DNA from: Argopecten irradians
Taxonomy: Eukaryota; Mollusca; Bivalvia; Pectinida; Pectinidae
Assembly (NCBI RefSeq): GCF_041381155.1
Contig: NC_091144.1
Location: 33,784,980 to 33,848,979 of the forward strand
Length of the DNA stretch: 64,000 nt
Direction: 5' to 3'
Part shown: piece after piece, positions 10,054 to 20,700 of the stretch
Position numbering within the stretch: position 1 is the stretch's first letter
Layout of the letters: each line of letters begins with the position of its first letter
Made by a program: the position numbers and the translations under genes
The notes under the pieces: generated by a model
Seen by the model: only the letters and a program-made list of their open reading frames with translations
Told to the model about the DNA's origin: nothing
Database searches by the model: none

Positions 10054-12348
10054 GTAAGTATGTGTACGAGTAATAAATGAATGAAATTGTGAAAAAATAT
10101 TGAATTATAAAAAACAAGAGCAGACGATTTAGTATTTTTCTTCAGTTACAAAAGTTACTTACTTTACACCATTACCAACATTGAAAAGTTTGAGCTTCTA
10201 ATTTTACTTCAAGTTAAAGATATGAAAAATAATTAATTGCATCCCGAAAAAATCCCTTGGCACTATATCCTATATGGAATTAAGTACTGATTGCGCATGC
10301 ACCACAGACAAAACAAATTATTTTATATGATTTTTTTGTGTTAATTAGACAGATATATACGCGATAAAACACAAATTATTATTCAAATAATCAATATCAT
10401 TTATGCTCTGTCGGCGATGGAGCATCTTTATAGTGATTAATTTGCTATGTTATTGAGTGAACACAGAGATGAATTAACATAACATTCTATAAAGCAACTA
10501 ATGGAATTAACATAAGATGCTATAAAACAAACAGTAAACTGAAGAACTAACATAAGATCTTATAAATAAACAGAAGAATTAACATACACGTAATTAATAC
10601 CATATGGAACAAACAGCTATCAAGAGAACTAACAAAATAACCTGTAAAATAGAACGATTCTGGTAGAAAAACTAAAACTAAGAAAGGCAAGAAACTTTAA
10701 AAGTGACACATGCGTTAACGATATTTCTGGTTACATTTCTTTAATATATATCAGGCGTTTTGTTTATAGGTAGGTCGTTTATGACGTTACATTATTCCGT
10801 CTTTGCATATTACAGAGTAAGCTTCCTTGCGGGTAGATATTGATTGTTACATCATTATTTTATTGTGAGCGTCGTTTTCTCCGAAAAGTATGACGTTTCG
10901 CTCGCAAACACATGACGTCACAATCGATACCTACCCGCAAGGGCAGATAACTATGTACTGTCGTCGAAAGAGTGAAGGGCAACAGCTTGGACCAGAATAA
11001 ATCAAGATTCTCAGAACAGAAAGAGAATTATAATAATTAGCCAATGAGGACGAGCTGACCGATACGAAACGTGGCAAGGTCAGGTGACCAATACAGAACC
11101 TTAGGGTAAGATTAATAGAATCTTACCTGAGTCTGTAAAGTGGACAGGGATATCTCAACCCAACAGGGATATCTCAACCCGAGTGAAAGATTTTAGCCGG
11201 TCAACCCGAGACTTGCCGAGGGTTGACGGCCAAAATCTCACGAGGGTTGAGATATCCCGGTCCACTTCACAGACCCATGTAAGATTCTATTATTCTCTCA
11301 TACTTAGTAGACAAAATGATGAGATTCCTCTTGGTTTCATCGCGCTATTATCGCCGGAACGTCGTTATGCGTCAAAATTGATGACGTCATATACAATGCG
11401 CGGCACAGTTACGCCGCATGTATTGATGACGTCACGTTATTGTCTAGCGCGTGTGAGCTGTCTCACACCCCTGTGTAAGATAGAGTTATCTTTTCCCTAG
11501 CAACCGCGGGATATCCCTTTGAAGTATGGGAGAGTAAATTAACCAGAACCGAAGGCAAGTTTCCGTAACTAAAGTTTAGCGCTGCTTTGATGACGGCTAT
11601 TGATATGCCATACGCATCCCTAGGCGAGGAATCGCTTCCTTTTTGAAGTCGAAAATAAATCTTTTTGTGTCATATATATATACCAGTGACAACATACAGG
11701 TAAAGAAACGTTAATAAAACCTATATGACAATAACCTTTCCGAAGTCTACTAATGTAAAATTTTGTATTTCATTCCGAAATTGTTCTTTTTAATTCAACT
11801 ATTAATAAGGTTAAAATTCATTTTGTATATATTTACATAAAATAAAACAACAGTGATTTTACACTGTGACAAGTGAGCGTATAACGTAGTGTAGTTCGAT
11901 CACCCGTGGGTCTCCGACGATGGGACCTACAGAACATCAGAGTTAATACCTTGTACAATTGTTTACTTATTTTCAACATTAAGCATTATTGAATTGTTTT
12001 ACATTATCATTTATTAAATCAGAATCTGACGAACTATATGTTACCATGTTATAATTGTATAATCATGTTATTTCATATAATACAATTGTCTGATCATTCT
12101 TATTTCATTCGCTAGTAGAAGATCAAGTAGATCTTATGTAAGCGAATACAAATAGAAATATATATTTAAAATTGCAGTTAAATGTGATTGTTTAATAAAC
12201 TTATATTTTAGAAGATATGTTTAATTATTTAAGACTATGTTTTAATGTATACATGTGTTTTTAATTATAATGGCAATGCATGTTTAACTGCGAGTATCTC
12301 TGCTTTTTGTACAGTGCATACATTGATGGCGGAGAAATCATTGGATAA
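9825..12348 (+). CDS. Lectin alternative 3' cassette (isoform B, exons 4b and 5b)
   Basis: Two exons: 9825-10053 and 12315-12348. Joined to shared exons 1-3 they give a 163-residue secreted lectin. Both copy the phases of exons 4a and 5a exactly (phase 1 in, phase 2 out, then a last exon). Exon 4b encodes GAFDPARFWFGGNDFAEEG, TWVWAKSK, a diverged loop ending DKDENC, and WNDNDCDDRYFFVCEK. Here WND, a calcium-site signature, is intact, unlike 4a. No EPN or QPD triplet is present. No separate exons 1-3 could be found between 7669 and 9825, so the cassette should depend on the upstream exons. Alternatively it is the tail of a duplicated gene whose 5' part was lost; open frames, intact splice sites and a poly(A) signal argue that it is still used. 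Confidence 0.75.
10106..10429. mobile_element. MITE family B, second copy
   Basis: About 324 bp, inverted relative to the copy at 7893-8205. Shared runs include AGTTACAAAAGTTACTTACT, ACTGATTGCGCATGCAC and the terminal CTGTCGGCGATGGAGCATCT. The far end lacks the matching terminal repeat, so this copy looks truncated. Lies in the intron between exons 4b and 5b. Confidence 0.65.
10802..10959. mobile_element. Foldback MITE family A, copy 4
   Basis: About 158 bp. Left TTTGCATATTACAGAGTAAG and TTGCGGGTAGATATTGATTG; right CAATCGATACCTACCCGCAA. GCTCGCAAACA and TGACGTCA are shared with the copy at 3341-3505. Confidence 0.78.
11111..11295. repeat. Inverted repeat around AGATATCCC arms
   Basis: Arms: TTAATAGAATCTTACCTGAG, ...GTGGACAGGGATATCTCAAC on the left and the approximate complement on the right, ending GTAAGATTCTATTATTCTC. 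A short AGGGATATCTCAACCC duplication lies in the left arm. The open frame across it is simply the palindrome read through. Likely a foldback element in lectin intron 4b-5b. Confidence 0.65.
12315..12348 (+). CDS. Lectin exon 5b (last coding exon, isoform B)
   Basis: Acceptor TTGTACAG|TGCA. With two bases from exon 4 it encodes DAYIDGGEIIG and TAA. Same length (34 bases) and phase as exon 5a. Confidence 0.8.
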
Positions 12349-12386
12349 ACCCGCACTCCTCGCTTGTCAGTTAGTTTGAATCCAAC

Positions 12387-12392
12387 AATAAA
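12387..12392 (+). terminator. Poly(A) signal of isoform B
   Basis: AATAAA 38 bases after the TAA of exon 5b. It gives the second cassette its own 3' end. Confidence 0.55.
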
Positions 12393-12499
12393 GGTATAAT
12401 GAAATGGACTTTTTTTCTCCTTTGTCGAAGCCAAAGTCAATATTGTATGCAAGGGGAGGTAACCGTGATATATACTACTTTAATAGCATTATAATTTAT

Positions 12500-12800
12500 C
12501 ATTACACAAATGTACACAGGCAAAATTTCCTAACCCAAAATTGACAAGAATTTCAGGTGAATTTGACCTCAAATTCAGATAAGGACATATCGTCTGTGTA
12601 GACCTCAAATTCAAGTTAGGAAATATTGTCTGAATTTTGGCTGAATTTGGCTGAAAGCTGCATCAAAAGGAAGCCTGTCTTGGCTTGTGTAGATGCCTCT
12701 TGATTATCATGGCTCGTAGTAGATATGGTGGTCTTTAAGTGGATGTGTAGTCCTCAAATTTAAGTTAGGAAATATTGTCTGTGTAGACCTATTAAACCAT
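12500..12800 (+). repeat. Short degenerate direct repeats
   Basis: Segments such as GACCTCAAATTCAAGTTAGG followed by AAATATTGTCTGTGTAGACC recur two or three times (near 12565-12640 and 12750-12795). No coding sign; function unknown. Confidence 0.45.
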
Positions 12801-13215
12801 GTTATCTTTTTACATCTTTTGAAACCCGTGTCTTGCTGATATAAGACGTAGAGATCACTAAAGGACACTGACTTATTGTATTGCACAAGTATGACGATAC
12901 CTTACGAAAGATAAACATCCGTACGTACATTTGTAACAGCAAACAGACTTTCATACATATATGTGCCGTAATTTTCTTATTCACGAAACAAGAAGAGCTT
13001 TTGAAATTGCATAAAACACCAACAATCACCAATATTTTTAAAATTTCCCAACTTATTATGTGTTGGATTTAATTTTACAAGTACAAGTAATAGCTGAAAA
13101 TGATTTGTTTCGCAGTACGGCCAAAAATCATTAAAATTACATCTACAGTAAAGTGGAATGAGTACATACGGTCATACTATAAAGCCAGATAGTGGTCTAG
13201 TTTCATATCACAATT

Positions 13216-13570
13216 TATAGTATTTTCTGTCCACTGGCCGAGACACACCAAAGTCTATAAAAGTGGTAGTTTCTGCTCCTGCTAAGCGCTCAACAAACGG
13301 GGAGTTGGACGACTGGTTCGCCCGTTGTCAGTATAATATGACCGGGTGGGGTGTGTTGCTTGGTGTCTTCGGCGGCATGCTTCAGTGATATAGCACTATA
13401 AAAAAGGGCAATATTTCCACAATACAAGAAGACACAACATGAACATACCGCAGTCTCCCAAAACACCCACATCAAACATACACGTAACTCATCGCATACG
13501 TAGGAGGCCGTCCTTACATGACCATATAGCTGTTAATTGGACGTTAATTAATCAAACAAACAAACAAAAA
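13216..13570 (+). mobile_element. SINE-like interspersed repeat with (CAAA)n-type tail
   Basis: A moderately GC-rich block in AT-rich surroundings, containing GGAGTTGGACGACTGGTTCG and GACCGGGTGGGGTGTGTTGC. It ends AGCTGTTAATTGGACGTTAA then AATCAAACAAACAAACAAA. The tail run GGCTGTTAATAGGATGTTAA recurs, complemented, at 46781-46925. This looks like a common bivalve retroposon of SINE type. The open frame across it has no family match. Confidence 0.5.
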
Positions 13571-13993
13571 AGTAATTAGTAATTGTGAGGTGATTTCTAC
13601 ATGTATATTTCCATCTTAACATACATAAGGCATAAACACAATAATTTTAAAGTGTAGTAACTAACGTTTATAAGGCATCATACATGTTTGTCTGTCCATT
13701 TGAATGATTTCCACAGCTTAATTCATCAAATCTGGTGGTTATCAATAGATATCTTGAGAAAATATAACATGTCAAAATTTTCGTACACATATAATTTTAA
13801 AGTTTTATATCTTATTTAAACTCGTGATATTCTGCATGCATATACATAGCACTTCTTAAGTATACTTGAACAAATCTAAGTTGATAAAAAGTGTGTATGC
13901 ATCGGACCTACTATTAGGTATTGCTGTTGAGCCGCAGATTGTAAATAATATCGACGAATACATTTAGAATTAAAACATTGTTTGTCGATGTTG
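13571..13993. other. No recognisable feature
   Basis: AT-rich non-coding spacer between the SINE-like repeat and the next MITE. No coding or repeat signal seen. Confidence 0.4.
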
Positions 13994-14252
13994 TTAAAGG
14001 GACAATTCATTCTGAGAGAACATTGAAATTTGTACATAAATCGGAAAAAAGTTAAAAAAACTAATGGAAATTAAATCAGTCGGTTTTACTGTGATGTGCC
14101 TGAAAAGCCCATGGTGATGACATGTGTGTGAAATTTTCAAACTCGCTCGCTGTCCGCCATTACAATTTGTTTCGTAAGAAATATAGAACAATACATTTAT
14201 GCTATATGCTTGGTTATGTAAAAGAATTAGCCTGAGTGAATTGTCCCTTTAA
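13994..14252. mobile_element. TTAA-flanked MITE with AGGGACAATTCA ends
   Basis: About 259 bp. Left TTAAAGGGACAATTCATTCT, right GAGTGAATTGTCCCTTTAA. TTAA lies at both borders, suggesting piggyBac-type target duplication. No coding capacity. Confidence 0.75.
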
Positions 14253-14550
14253 ACTTGAAGTAAACATACATAAAAAATACGAACAATGTTTGAGCGTTTT
14301 AGTATCACAAAATGTATGTTTTATAAGTAATAATTCAGAGATCAAGTATAGTGTATGTAAACGTACATAGTTATTGGCATCATTACTTAAGGGCTTTACT
14401 AACTGTATAGCACTAACGCTTGAAACGCTAAACTATGATGGTGCCAATAGCGCTTTCATTAAAATATTTCTATCTCACTTTATGTTTGGGCACTAAATAT
14501 TGTATTTTATCTAATATGTTACAATCTGGAAGTTCGCACATTTACTGCAT

Positions 14551-17001
14551 CTAATCACCGTCGGAAACCACGTGATCCCAGCTTCCGTCATATTCAAACG
14601 GACCTACAGACTCCTGCACACACGTAGACTCGAAAGATGTTCCGAATGTTTCCACCTTGTTGCCGTTCGGAGGCAGAGCTGGCCGAATCCGGACCGCGTT
14701 GGGCGATCCAATACTCGGACATTCTGTAAAATAGTTGAACGGCAACAGGAAGAATGTGTACTGATTTCCAGTTATAGAGTTAGAAGGTACGTCTTCTGTA
14801 TGTGGAATGTGAACTCGACCCATCGTTACCCAGGCAACCAAGTCCTCGTCTACTATTGATTCATTGTTAAAGAGGAATCTATCAAAGTCCACTACAGGTT
14901 TCCAGGGGTCATTCTGGGCATATATAGATGTGGACATTTCTTCTGTGTCCTTAAATTGTGTCACTGCGAGAGGATATTTTGCCCATCTGGCAGCATTTGC
15001 AACTTTAGAATCTTCCAAGAAGAGGTCCGACATCGCAAGGTTGAATATCCTGTACGCACGGTTTGACCCAAACTTACTGGTTGCACGGTTATTATAAATA
15101 ATGTCGAATCTATGTTTTGACGCGTCACCGGTATCAAATATCACATCCTGCTCACGCTTTCTATCTACTTTCTCAAATCCTATATAAGTATGGTTGATGC
15201 CCCTGTACCACTGACTTGGTTTGGTAACCACTGACGTATCTAGTGTGGCATACCTATTCCGGGAGCCATTTATATCTAAATCTACTTTAAAATGAAATAA
15301 ATGTTGATGTAATGTTCCTATCACGAAGTCGTGTATCTTGTATCCAAACGCGGACTCATATGGTAAGGCATATGTGGATTGAATGTATCCGGTCTGTGAT
15401 ACTTTGACCTCTATTGCACCATTTAAGTGAAATATGTAATCAAATATAAAATCGTAACTCCATATACTAACAATAGTCCTAACTACAAGATGGTAGTCTA
15501 CAAGTCCCCCGTAGCTTTTAAATCCTCCTTGCTTGCCACTTTCATAATGCCGTCGAAGAGGAATACCGCCATTGTTTTCAAATATGCAAATAGCATTTTT
15601 AAATTTCCGTGGAGTAGTCGTATCGACAAAGTGATGAGTATCTAAAAACACTGCAGTATCCGGGCAATCAACTCCAGCGACCATCTCAAAAGCTAATCTA
15701 CCCATTAACATACTCGTGTCGTAATGTACAGTTGAACTTTGAGACGGCCCGAACCCCGAATACATAACTACAGCATCCTGTAATGATATTTCGTATGCGA
15801 TACGTTCCTCCTGGAACCGCACGTCAAAGATCTGGAGTCCGGTAGACGATCGTATATGAACGTGGAAGTCCCAATCTATGTATTTTACATGGTTTCCTAC
15901 CACCATATGACGTCTCCCATTTGGTTCGACCAATTTCGGACCTTGCGAAGGCACTGCGTTTGTCTTTCCTCTTTTCACATACGAAGAATATAAATGTTCT
16001 GTGAAGCCCACAGGATCCACTGTAATTTTTGTGATTCTATTGTCTATGTATTTTGTCATCAACTCCTCCACCGAATAGAACAGATAGCCATTGTACAGAA
16101 TCCTACTTATATGCCATTGTGTTGTATCCATAGATTCATGGTTTATTTGTATCTCGAGTCCAAGTGGGTGAAGCGCCGAACCTTCTATGTCACGAAAAGC
16201 CCAGAACCATGTCTTTCTATCGCCACTCTCTAGCCCTCGTGGTGCCGTGTCCTTGAATATTATACAGTCGACGCCGCTTGTACAATTGTGATAGGCTAAG
16301 TCATAACTGTCTCGTAGAAGAAAGTAAAGATCCTCGCTTGCTTGTTCCAAATGTTCGTACAGGACTTTGTATTCTATTTCACTGACGGGGCGTGCGTTAA
16401 ACGGCACACGTGACGTGGTATATGACGGATTTGTGATGAGACGTGCATACGTAGGGCGGGGGATTGGTCCCACGTGATACTCTTCTACACGAGGAGGTCG
16501 AAGATCACCACGAAAGATCACGACCTTTGCAGTTCGGACCGGCTGTCTGCTTCCGCGGTCTAAATTCTTCAATACAGCAGCCTTCAGTGGAAGTAATAAG
16601 TCAATCATGTATATATAACTACTGTTAATGGCTGCATTATCGAACGACACGAGATTTAAATCTTTTCTGGAAATTAAATAATCCCTGACAGTCTCCAATT
16701 CTGCTACTGTCAGTTCGTCAAATATCTCGGGCTTCTCAAGGTTGTTTGGAATGATGGGAAGACCTTTATCACATACCGGTGCCCTTTGGTAAAATATCCC
16801 CAATACTATGACTGCAGCTAACAGCATAACAGCTATACACGTGCTGACGACAGCAATCACCCTGTACACCAAAAGGTACCGGTCGCCATTGACAATGTCG
16901 ATTTCCGCTTCCTCTTCTTCCAAATCGTCCTCATTGTTATTAGCTGTTGCTCCATATTTTACGTCGTGTTCGATCCGGAAGTCCTGACTGTCTTTGGACA
17001 T
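14551..17001 (-). CDS. Copper amine oxidase, membrane-anchored
   Basis: 816 residues in a single uninterrupted coding exon. Copper/topaquinone amine oxidases oxidise primary amines to aldehydes with release of H2O2 and ammonia. Residues 1-42 are an acidic cytoplasmic tail, about 43-71 a single membrane helix, and the rest extracellular, like vertebrate AOC3. N2/N3 regions are followed by the catalytic domain from about 355. Visible catalytic features: probable base Asp428 (VHYD), topaquinone-precursor Tyr516 in WSYDFIFDY, copper ligands His565 and His567 (GTLHQHLFH) and His731 (HIPHTEDVP). Further family blocks are GVDCPDTAVFLD, GIPLRRHY, NGAIEVK, ARWAKYPLAVTQ, QNDPWKPVVDF and EDLVAWVT. The usual Asn just before Tyr is Ser515. 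The start is the in-frame ATG at 17001. The frame stays open upstream only as far as an apparent splice acceptor (CCATTGACAG, ending near 17029), so a 5' exon exists further upstream and an upstream in-frame start cannot be excluded. Stop TAG. Confidence 0.93.
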   Translation of the reverse strand: MSKDSQDFRIEHDVKYGATANNNEDDLEEEEAEIDIVNGDRYLLVYRVIAVVSTCIAVMLLAAVIVLGIFYQRAPVCDKGLPIIPNNLEKPEIFDELTVAELETVRDYLISRKDLNLVSFDNAAINSSYIYMIDLLLPLKAAVLKNLDRGSRQPVRTAKVVIFRGDLRPPRVEEYHVGPIPRPTYARLITNPSYTTSRVPFNARPVSEIEYKVLYEHLEQASEDLYFLLRDSYDLAYHNCTSGVDCIIFKDTAPRGLESGDRKTWFWAFRDIEGSALHPLGLEIQINHESMDTTQWHISRILYNGYLFYSVEELMTKYIDNRITKITVDPVGFTEHLYSSYVKRGKTNAVPSQGPKLVEPNGRRHMVVGNHVKYIDWDFHVHIRSSTGLQIFDVRFQEERIAYEISLQDAVVMYSGFGPSQSSTVHYDTSMLMGRLAFEMVAGVDCPDTAVFLDTHHFVDTTTPRKFKNAICIFENNGGIPLRRHYESGKQGGFKSYGGLVDYHLVVRTIVSIWSYDFIFDYIFHLNGAIEVKVSQTGYIQSTYALPYESAFGYKIHDFVIGTLHQHLFHFKVDLDINGSRNRYATLDTSVVTKPSQWYRGINHTYIGFEKVDRKREQDVIFDTGDASKHRFDIIYNNRATSKFGSNRAYRIFNLAMSDLFLEDSKVANAARWAKYPLAVTQFKDTEEMSTSIYAQNDPWKPVVDFDRFLFNNESIVDEDLVAWVTMGRVHIPHTEDVPSNSITGNQYTFFLLPFNYFTECPSIGSPNAVRIRPALPPNGNKVETFGTSFESTCVQESVGPFEYDGSWDHVVSDGD

Positions 17002-17024
17002 TTTAGGCTTGTGTCGTCTGTCAT
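16959..17024 (-). promoter_or_regulatory. Overlapping upstream ORF in amine oxidase leader
   Basis: An ATG at 17024, just inside the putative acceptor, opens a 21-codon frame that ends in TAA at 16959. It overlaps the main ATG at 17001 in another frame. Such a uORF could lower translation of the oxidase. Whether it lies in the mature leader depends on the unlocated 5' exon. Confidence 0.35.
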
Positions 17025-17280
17025 AGCCTGTCAATGGAAGAAAACAAAATTAATAGTAATACATTATACCGCATGTTTATAACAGTGTCTGTGATTAGTT
17101 GAAATCATTCACATGACAGGGAAATAATACATCGTATTACCCGTATGCGCATGCCCCCCATGGTGACCGCCCATATTTAACATGGAATTATTTCCCCTTC
17201 CGATGGTACAAAAATAATGGACAAAGCGTAAACGAAAATGAACAATCCAATAGTATTGTATATCGTGGTCAGACGAAATC

Positions 17281-17529
17281 CTGGCTATCCACTATTAGAC
17301 TGGCTATCCACTATTATACTTGTTATCCACTTTTAGACTGGCTATCCACTATTTGATTGGCTATCCACTATTCGACAGGCTATCCATTTTCAGACTAGCT
17401 ATCCACTATTAGACTGGCAATCCACTGTTAGACTGGCTATCCACTATCAGACTGGCTATCCGCTATTAGACTGGCTATCCACTATTATATCCACTATTAG
17501 ACTGGCTATCCACTATTAGACTGGCTACC
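17281..17529 (+). repeat. 19-bp minisatellite
   Basis: About thirteen copies of a 19-base unit, TGGCTATCCACTATTAGAC, with point changes and some shortened units. Lies upstream of the oxidase coding exon, probably within its 5' intron. Confidence 0.85.
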
Positions 17530-17611
17530 TGCAGTCTTTTGGATATTAACAACACATTTGCTCGATTTTTTGTCTCTGTGACAACGTATATACGTAGATA
17601 CTTGTATAAGA

Positions 17612-17735
17612 ATTCTGCTGAGAAATAGAAAAGCTTATCAGTAACTAATGGTCTCTTAGAAAATAGAAAAGCTTATCAATAACTAGTGGTCTCTGAGGAA
17701 ATAGAAAAGCTTATCAATAACTAGGGGTCTGGTAG
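17612..17735 (+). repeat. 38-bp tandem triplication
   Basis: Three copies of a unit of about 38 bases containing AAATAGAAAAGCTTATCA and AATAACTAGTGGTCTCT. A diverged single relative lies near 22600-22660 (CTCATCAATAACTAAGAGTC). Confidence 0.7.
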
Positions 17736-20700
17736 CCAGTCTCCTGACCCATGTGTAAACTTATTATCATTCAACATTGGTTTATATTGATAAATTATAG
17801 TGTATAAGCATAAATGTCTAATAACGTATCAGTAGTGGTGGCGGCGGGTGATCTAGGGGGATTGTCTACCAGAGTTCATTGGCATCCCAGGACGAACAAC
17901 TTCCAAGGGTATTAGCCCTGCTGGAGACAACAACGTACCTTTGGATTAGGCCATCACGTGTCAGAGAGCACAAGATCCGGTTGCCATGGTTACGGATTTA
18001 TCTAAAAGAACAAAAGAGAAATATCAAGATAAGGCTGCACCGACTAACACATCAGGATATATTACGATGTACAGTGTTCCTTTTAGTCAACAGTATTCCT
18101 GTGTTGGAAGTTGTAAATGTCAGTTTATGTCAATTATATCATGTATATTTACGTAGTTTTGCAAAAACAGATTGTAATAAATCTAAACCAGGAGCCATGT
18201 TTTCACAAATTTGAACTTTGTTTTCTTTGAGATGTACAAATTTACTGCATTCCCATCTTCAGTGAAGACACGTGTAACGACCAAAATAACCTGCGGGATA
18301 TCATGTCGGAATCCTCGGGAAATAAAAACAAACGTGTGGTTGTGAGGGCGGACTGAGTACAGAGGAATCAAATCTGATCTACAACACGTGCTTGATGGGT
18401 ACGATCAAATAGTTTCCTTTCAAAACCAATATTCCATCAGCATATTATACAAAGTTATACTAGTAACACATGCTTGCTCATCAATATCAGTCTAACGTAA
18501 TGTATAGTTGTAACTAACATCTAGTTGCTTTATAATATAAAACAAAGCAGTTAATATATCGTGTCGGATAAAAATGGTTTACCGTGTTTAGTTAACATTT
18601 GTTATTCCTTGAAGCAATTCCTCCCAATGATTGTTTTTATAACATAATCACCTCGATAAAAGTACTACCCAGTATGGAATAGTTATCAAGGTTTAACTGA
18701 CAGCGTAATATTCATCCTTACCCCCAACGAATTAATCCTCGGTAATGAACAGATGAAATGCATTACTGAAATAGCAATAACATACCTGTATAAACCAAAG
18801 GTTTTTGGGGGGTATGAAACCATGGACGTAAAGGTTTTTAGTTGATATACAGAATATACTTGTGTGTAAACATTCCAGAGACGTCAATCATTCCAACTAG
18901 ATCTGTATACACAATCTTACGCAGTAACTAACGTTACTACAACCATCAATGTGGCAGTAAGTGTTGTTCCAGTAGAAATTCTAGGTCCAGACCACGGGAC
19001 TCCATCATCATTATAAAGTAAGAAACACAGACCTGATTACTGACGAAAATGTAAAGAATCCGTTAAATTAATTTTCTCTACTGTCAGTGGCCATTATACA
19101 GTACACAAGTGATTTTTTTACTAAATATCTTAGTAATTTTACATTTTTAAAAACTTTTCTACAGAAATCAATTGCAAAATTTAAAAACTTCAAAGTTGAC
19201 AACGTAAAATCTAGTTACCTAGCGCTTATTTTGAAATAATAAAAGTATTCATCCATTGCAATGTCTCCTAGTTGTGATCGGGTATATCCAAACAACGTTT
19301 GATGACGTCACCATTCCCTTTTTAGTCTATAGTTAAATGACCTCATAAAAATACATGTCTTCAATTAAAATCGATTTCTCGATGAATATGACACGAAAAT
19401 ATCTTTTTAAAAAAGAATGCAAATATAGTTCTTAGACATTTTTTTGAAATCTTGTTACGATTAAAGGCAAAATGATTTTAGGAATATCAATTAAAAATAT
19501 GTACCATTGGTCACTACTTACATGAGGCTAAAGTTGTAAACGACACATTATATATAATCCTTCAGTGCGTGTGAACATCAAGCGTAGTCCTTTAGCACAA
19601 AAAATGAAACCTGATTTCGTATCACCGAAAAACCACACCAACACATTATAAAATATTATAAGCTTTAGCAAGTATACAGTCCAAACAGACACGCAACATA
19701 CAGTTTAAGTCATACTGTGTGTTATGAAAACACATGCGCAGCCCCTGTACAGCCGTAATATTACACTTGTTGTATCCTGACGCCATCGCAAACGTTTCCA
19801 TACTCCTTTACAAATTAACGAGTTATATTTCTCAATCATCAGTGCAGCACAGTTACGGATGGGAGGAAGCAGCAAGGCCTAGTGTTGACATGCTGACTGA
19901 GGGGGATCCTGTACATACCAGGGTCTGTCTCTGTTAATTAACTAGTAATCAGTGATGCCTTGCCTAAGTATCGACTGATCTGTCTCCGTGTAGTATCACC
20001 AGAAGAGTGACTGTTAAGTAGTGATAACATGTGTTAGGTATGATATATAGCAGATCCTCACCTGATATCTAACAAATCTTCACTAACTATTACCAACTGT
20101 CGAGGAGGTCTCTGATTGATCAGTACCCCATTTTAATTTCTTTTAACATTCAGATACTTTTCTTAATATCAACACTTTCGACCCTCAGCAATGTCGAAGC
20201 ATCACACGCCAATCTTAAAAAGAGCAAAGCTACTTTCAGAAACATAAATTAAAAACGGTTCATCGTTGATAAATGGTATTTTTCCTCTATCACAAACAGT
20301 AGCGGGCGATTTAGTATTTTCTTCAGTTACAAAAGTTACTTACTTTACACTATCATTGAAAAAGGAGGAGTGTCAATTTGGACCCTCTGGTGGCCATGAA
20401 CGATAAGCATTATTTTTTTGTTTACAGATACCTGGGGGCTAAGACATCATGATATGACATATGATTAAGGTCAGGTCGGAGTCCCTTGTGAGTTATGGAG
20501 GGTTAAACATGAGGGGCAATTTTCTGTTTTGTCCAGTTTTGTTGGAACCAAGTTATATTTTTTATTTATGATTTATAATGCATTTATATGTTAGAAATAA
20601 AACAAAATTTGAAAATATAACTGGTGCCATAATAGTCATTTCAGAAAGGTTTTCTGTATGTGCGACTGATTTCAGCTGCATAATCACATTTTCTGCGATA

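Noticed and set aside
11183-11500. 105-codon plus-strand open frame
   Set aside because: It runs through an inverted repeat (11111-11295) in a lectin intron and has no family resemblance.
14572-16233. Several plus-strand open frames opposite the amine oxidase
   Set aside because: They are antisense shadows of the 816-residue coding exon.
17034-17034. TTG as start of an 827-codon oxidase frame
   Set aside because: A TTG start is not expected in an animal nuclear gene, and the site lies within a likely splice acceptor. The ATG at 17001 is preferred.
17879-18214. 111-codon plus-strand open frame upstream of the amine oxidase
   Set aside because: No recognisable domain, no splice support, and a composition like the surrounding non-coding DNA.
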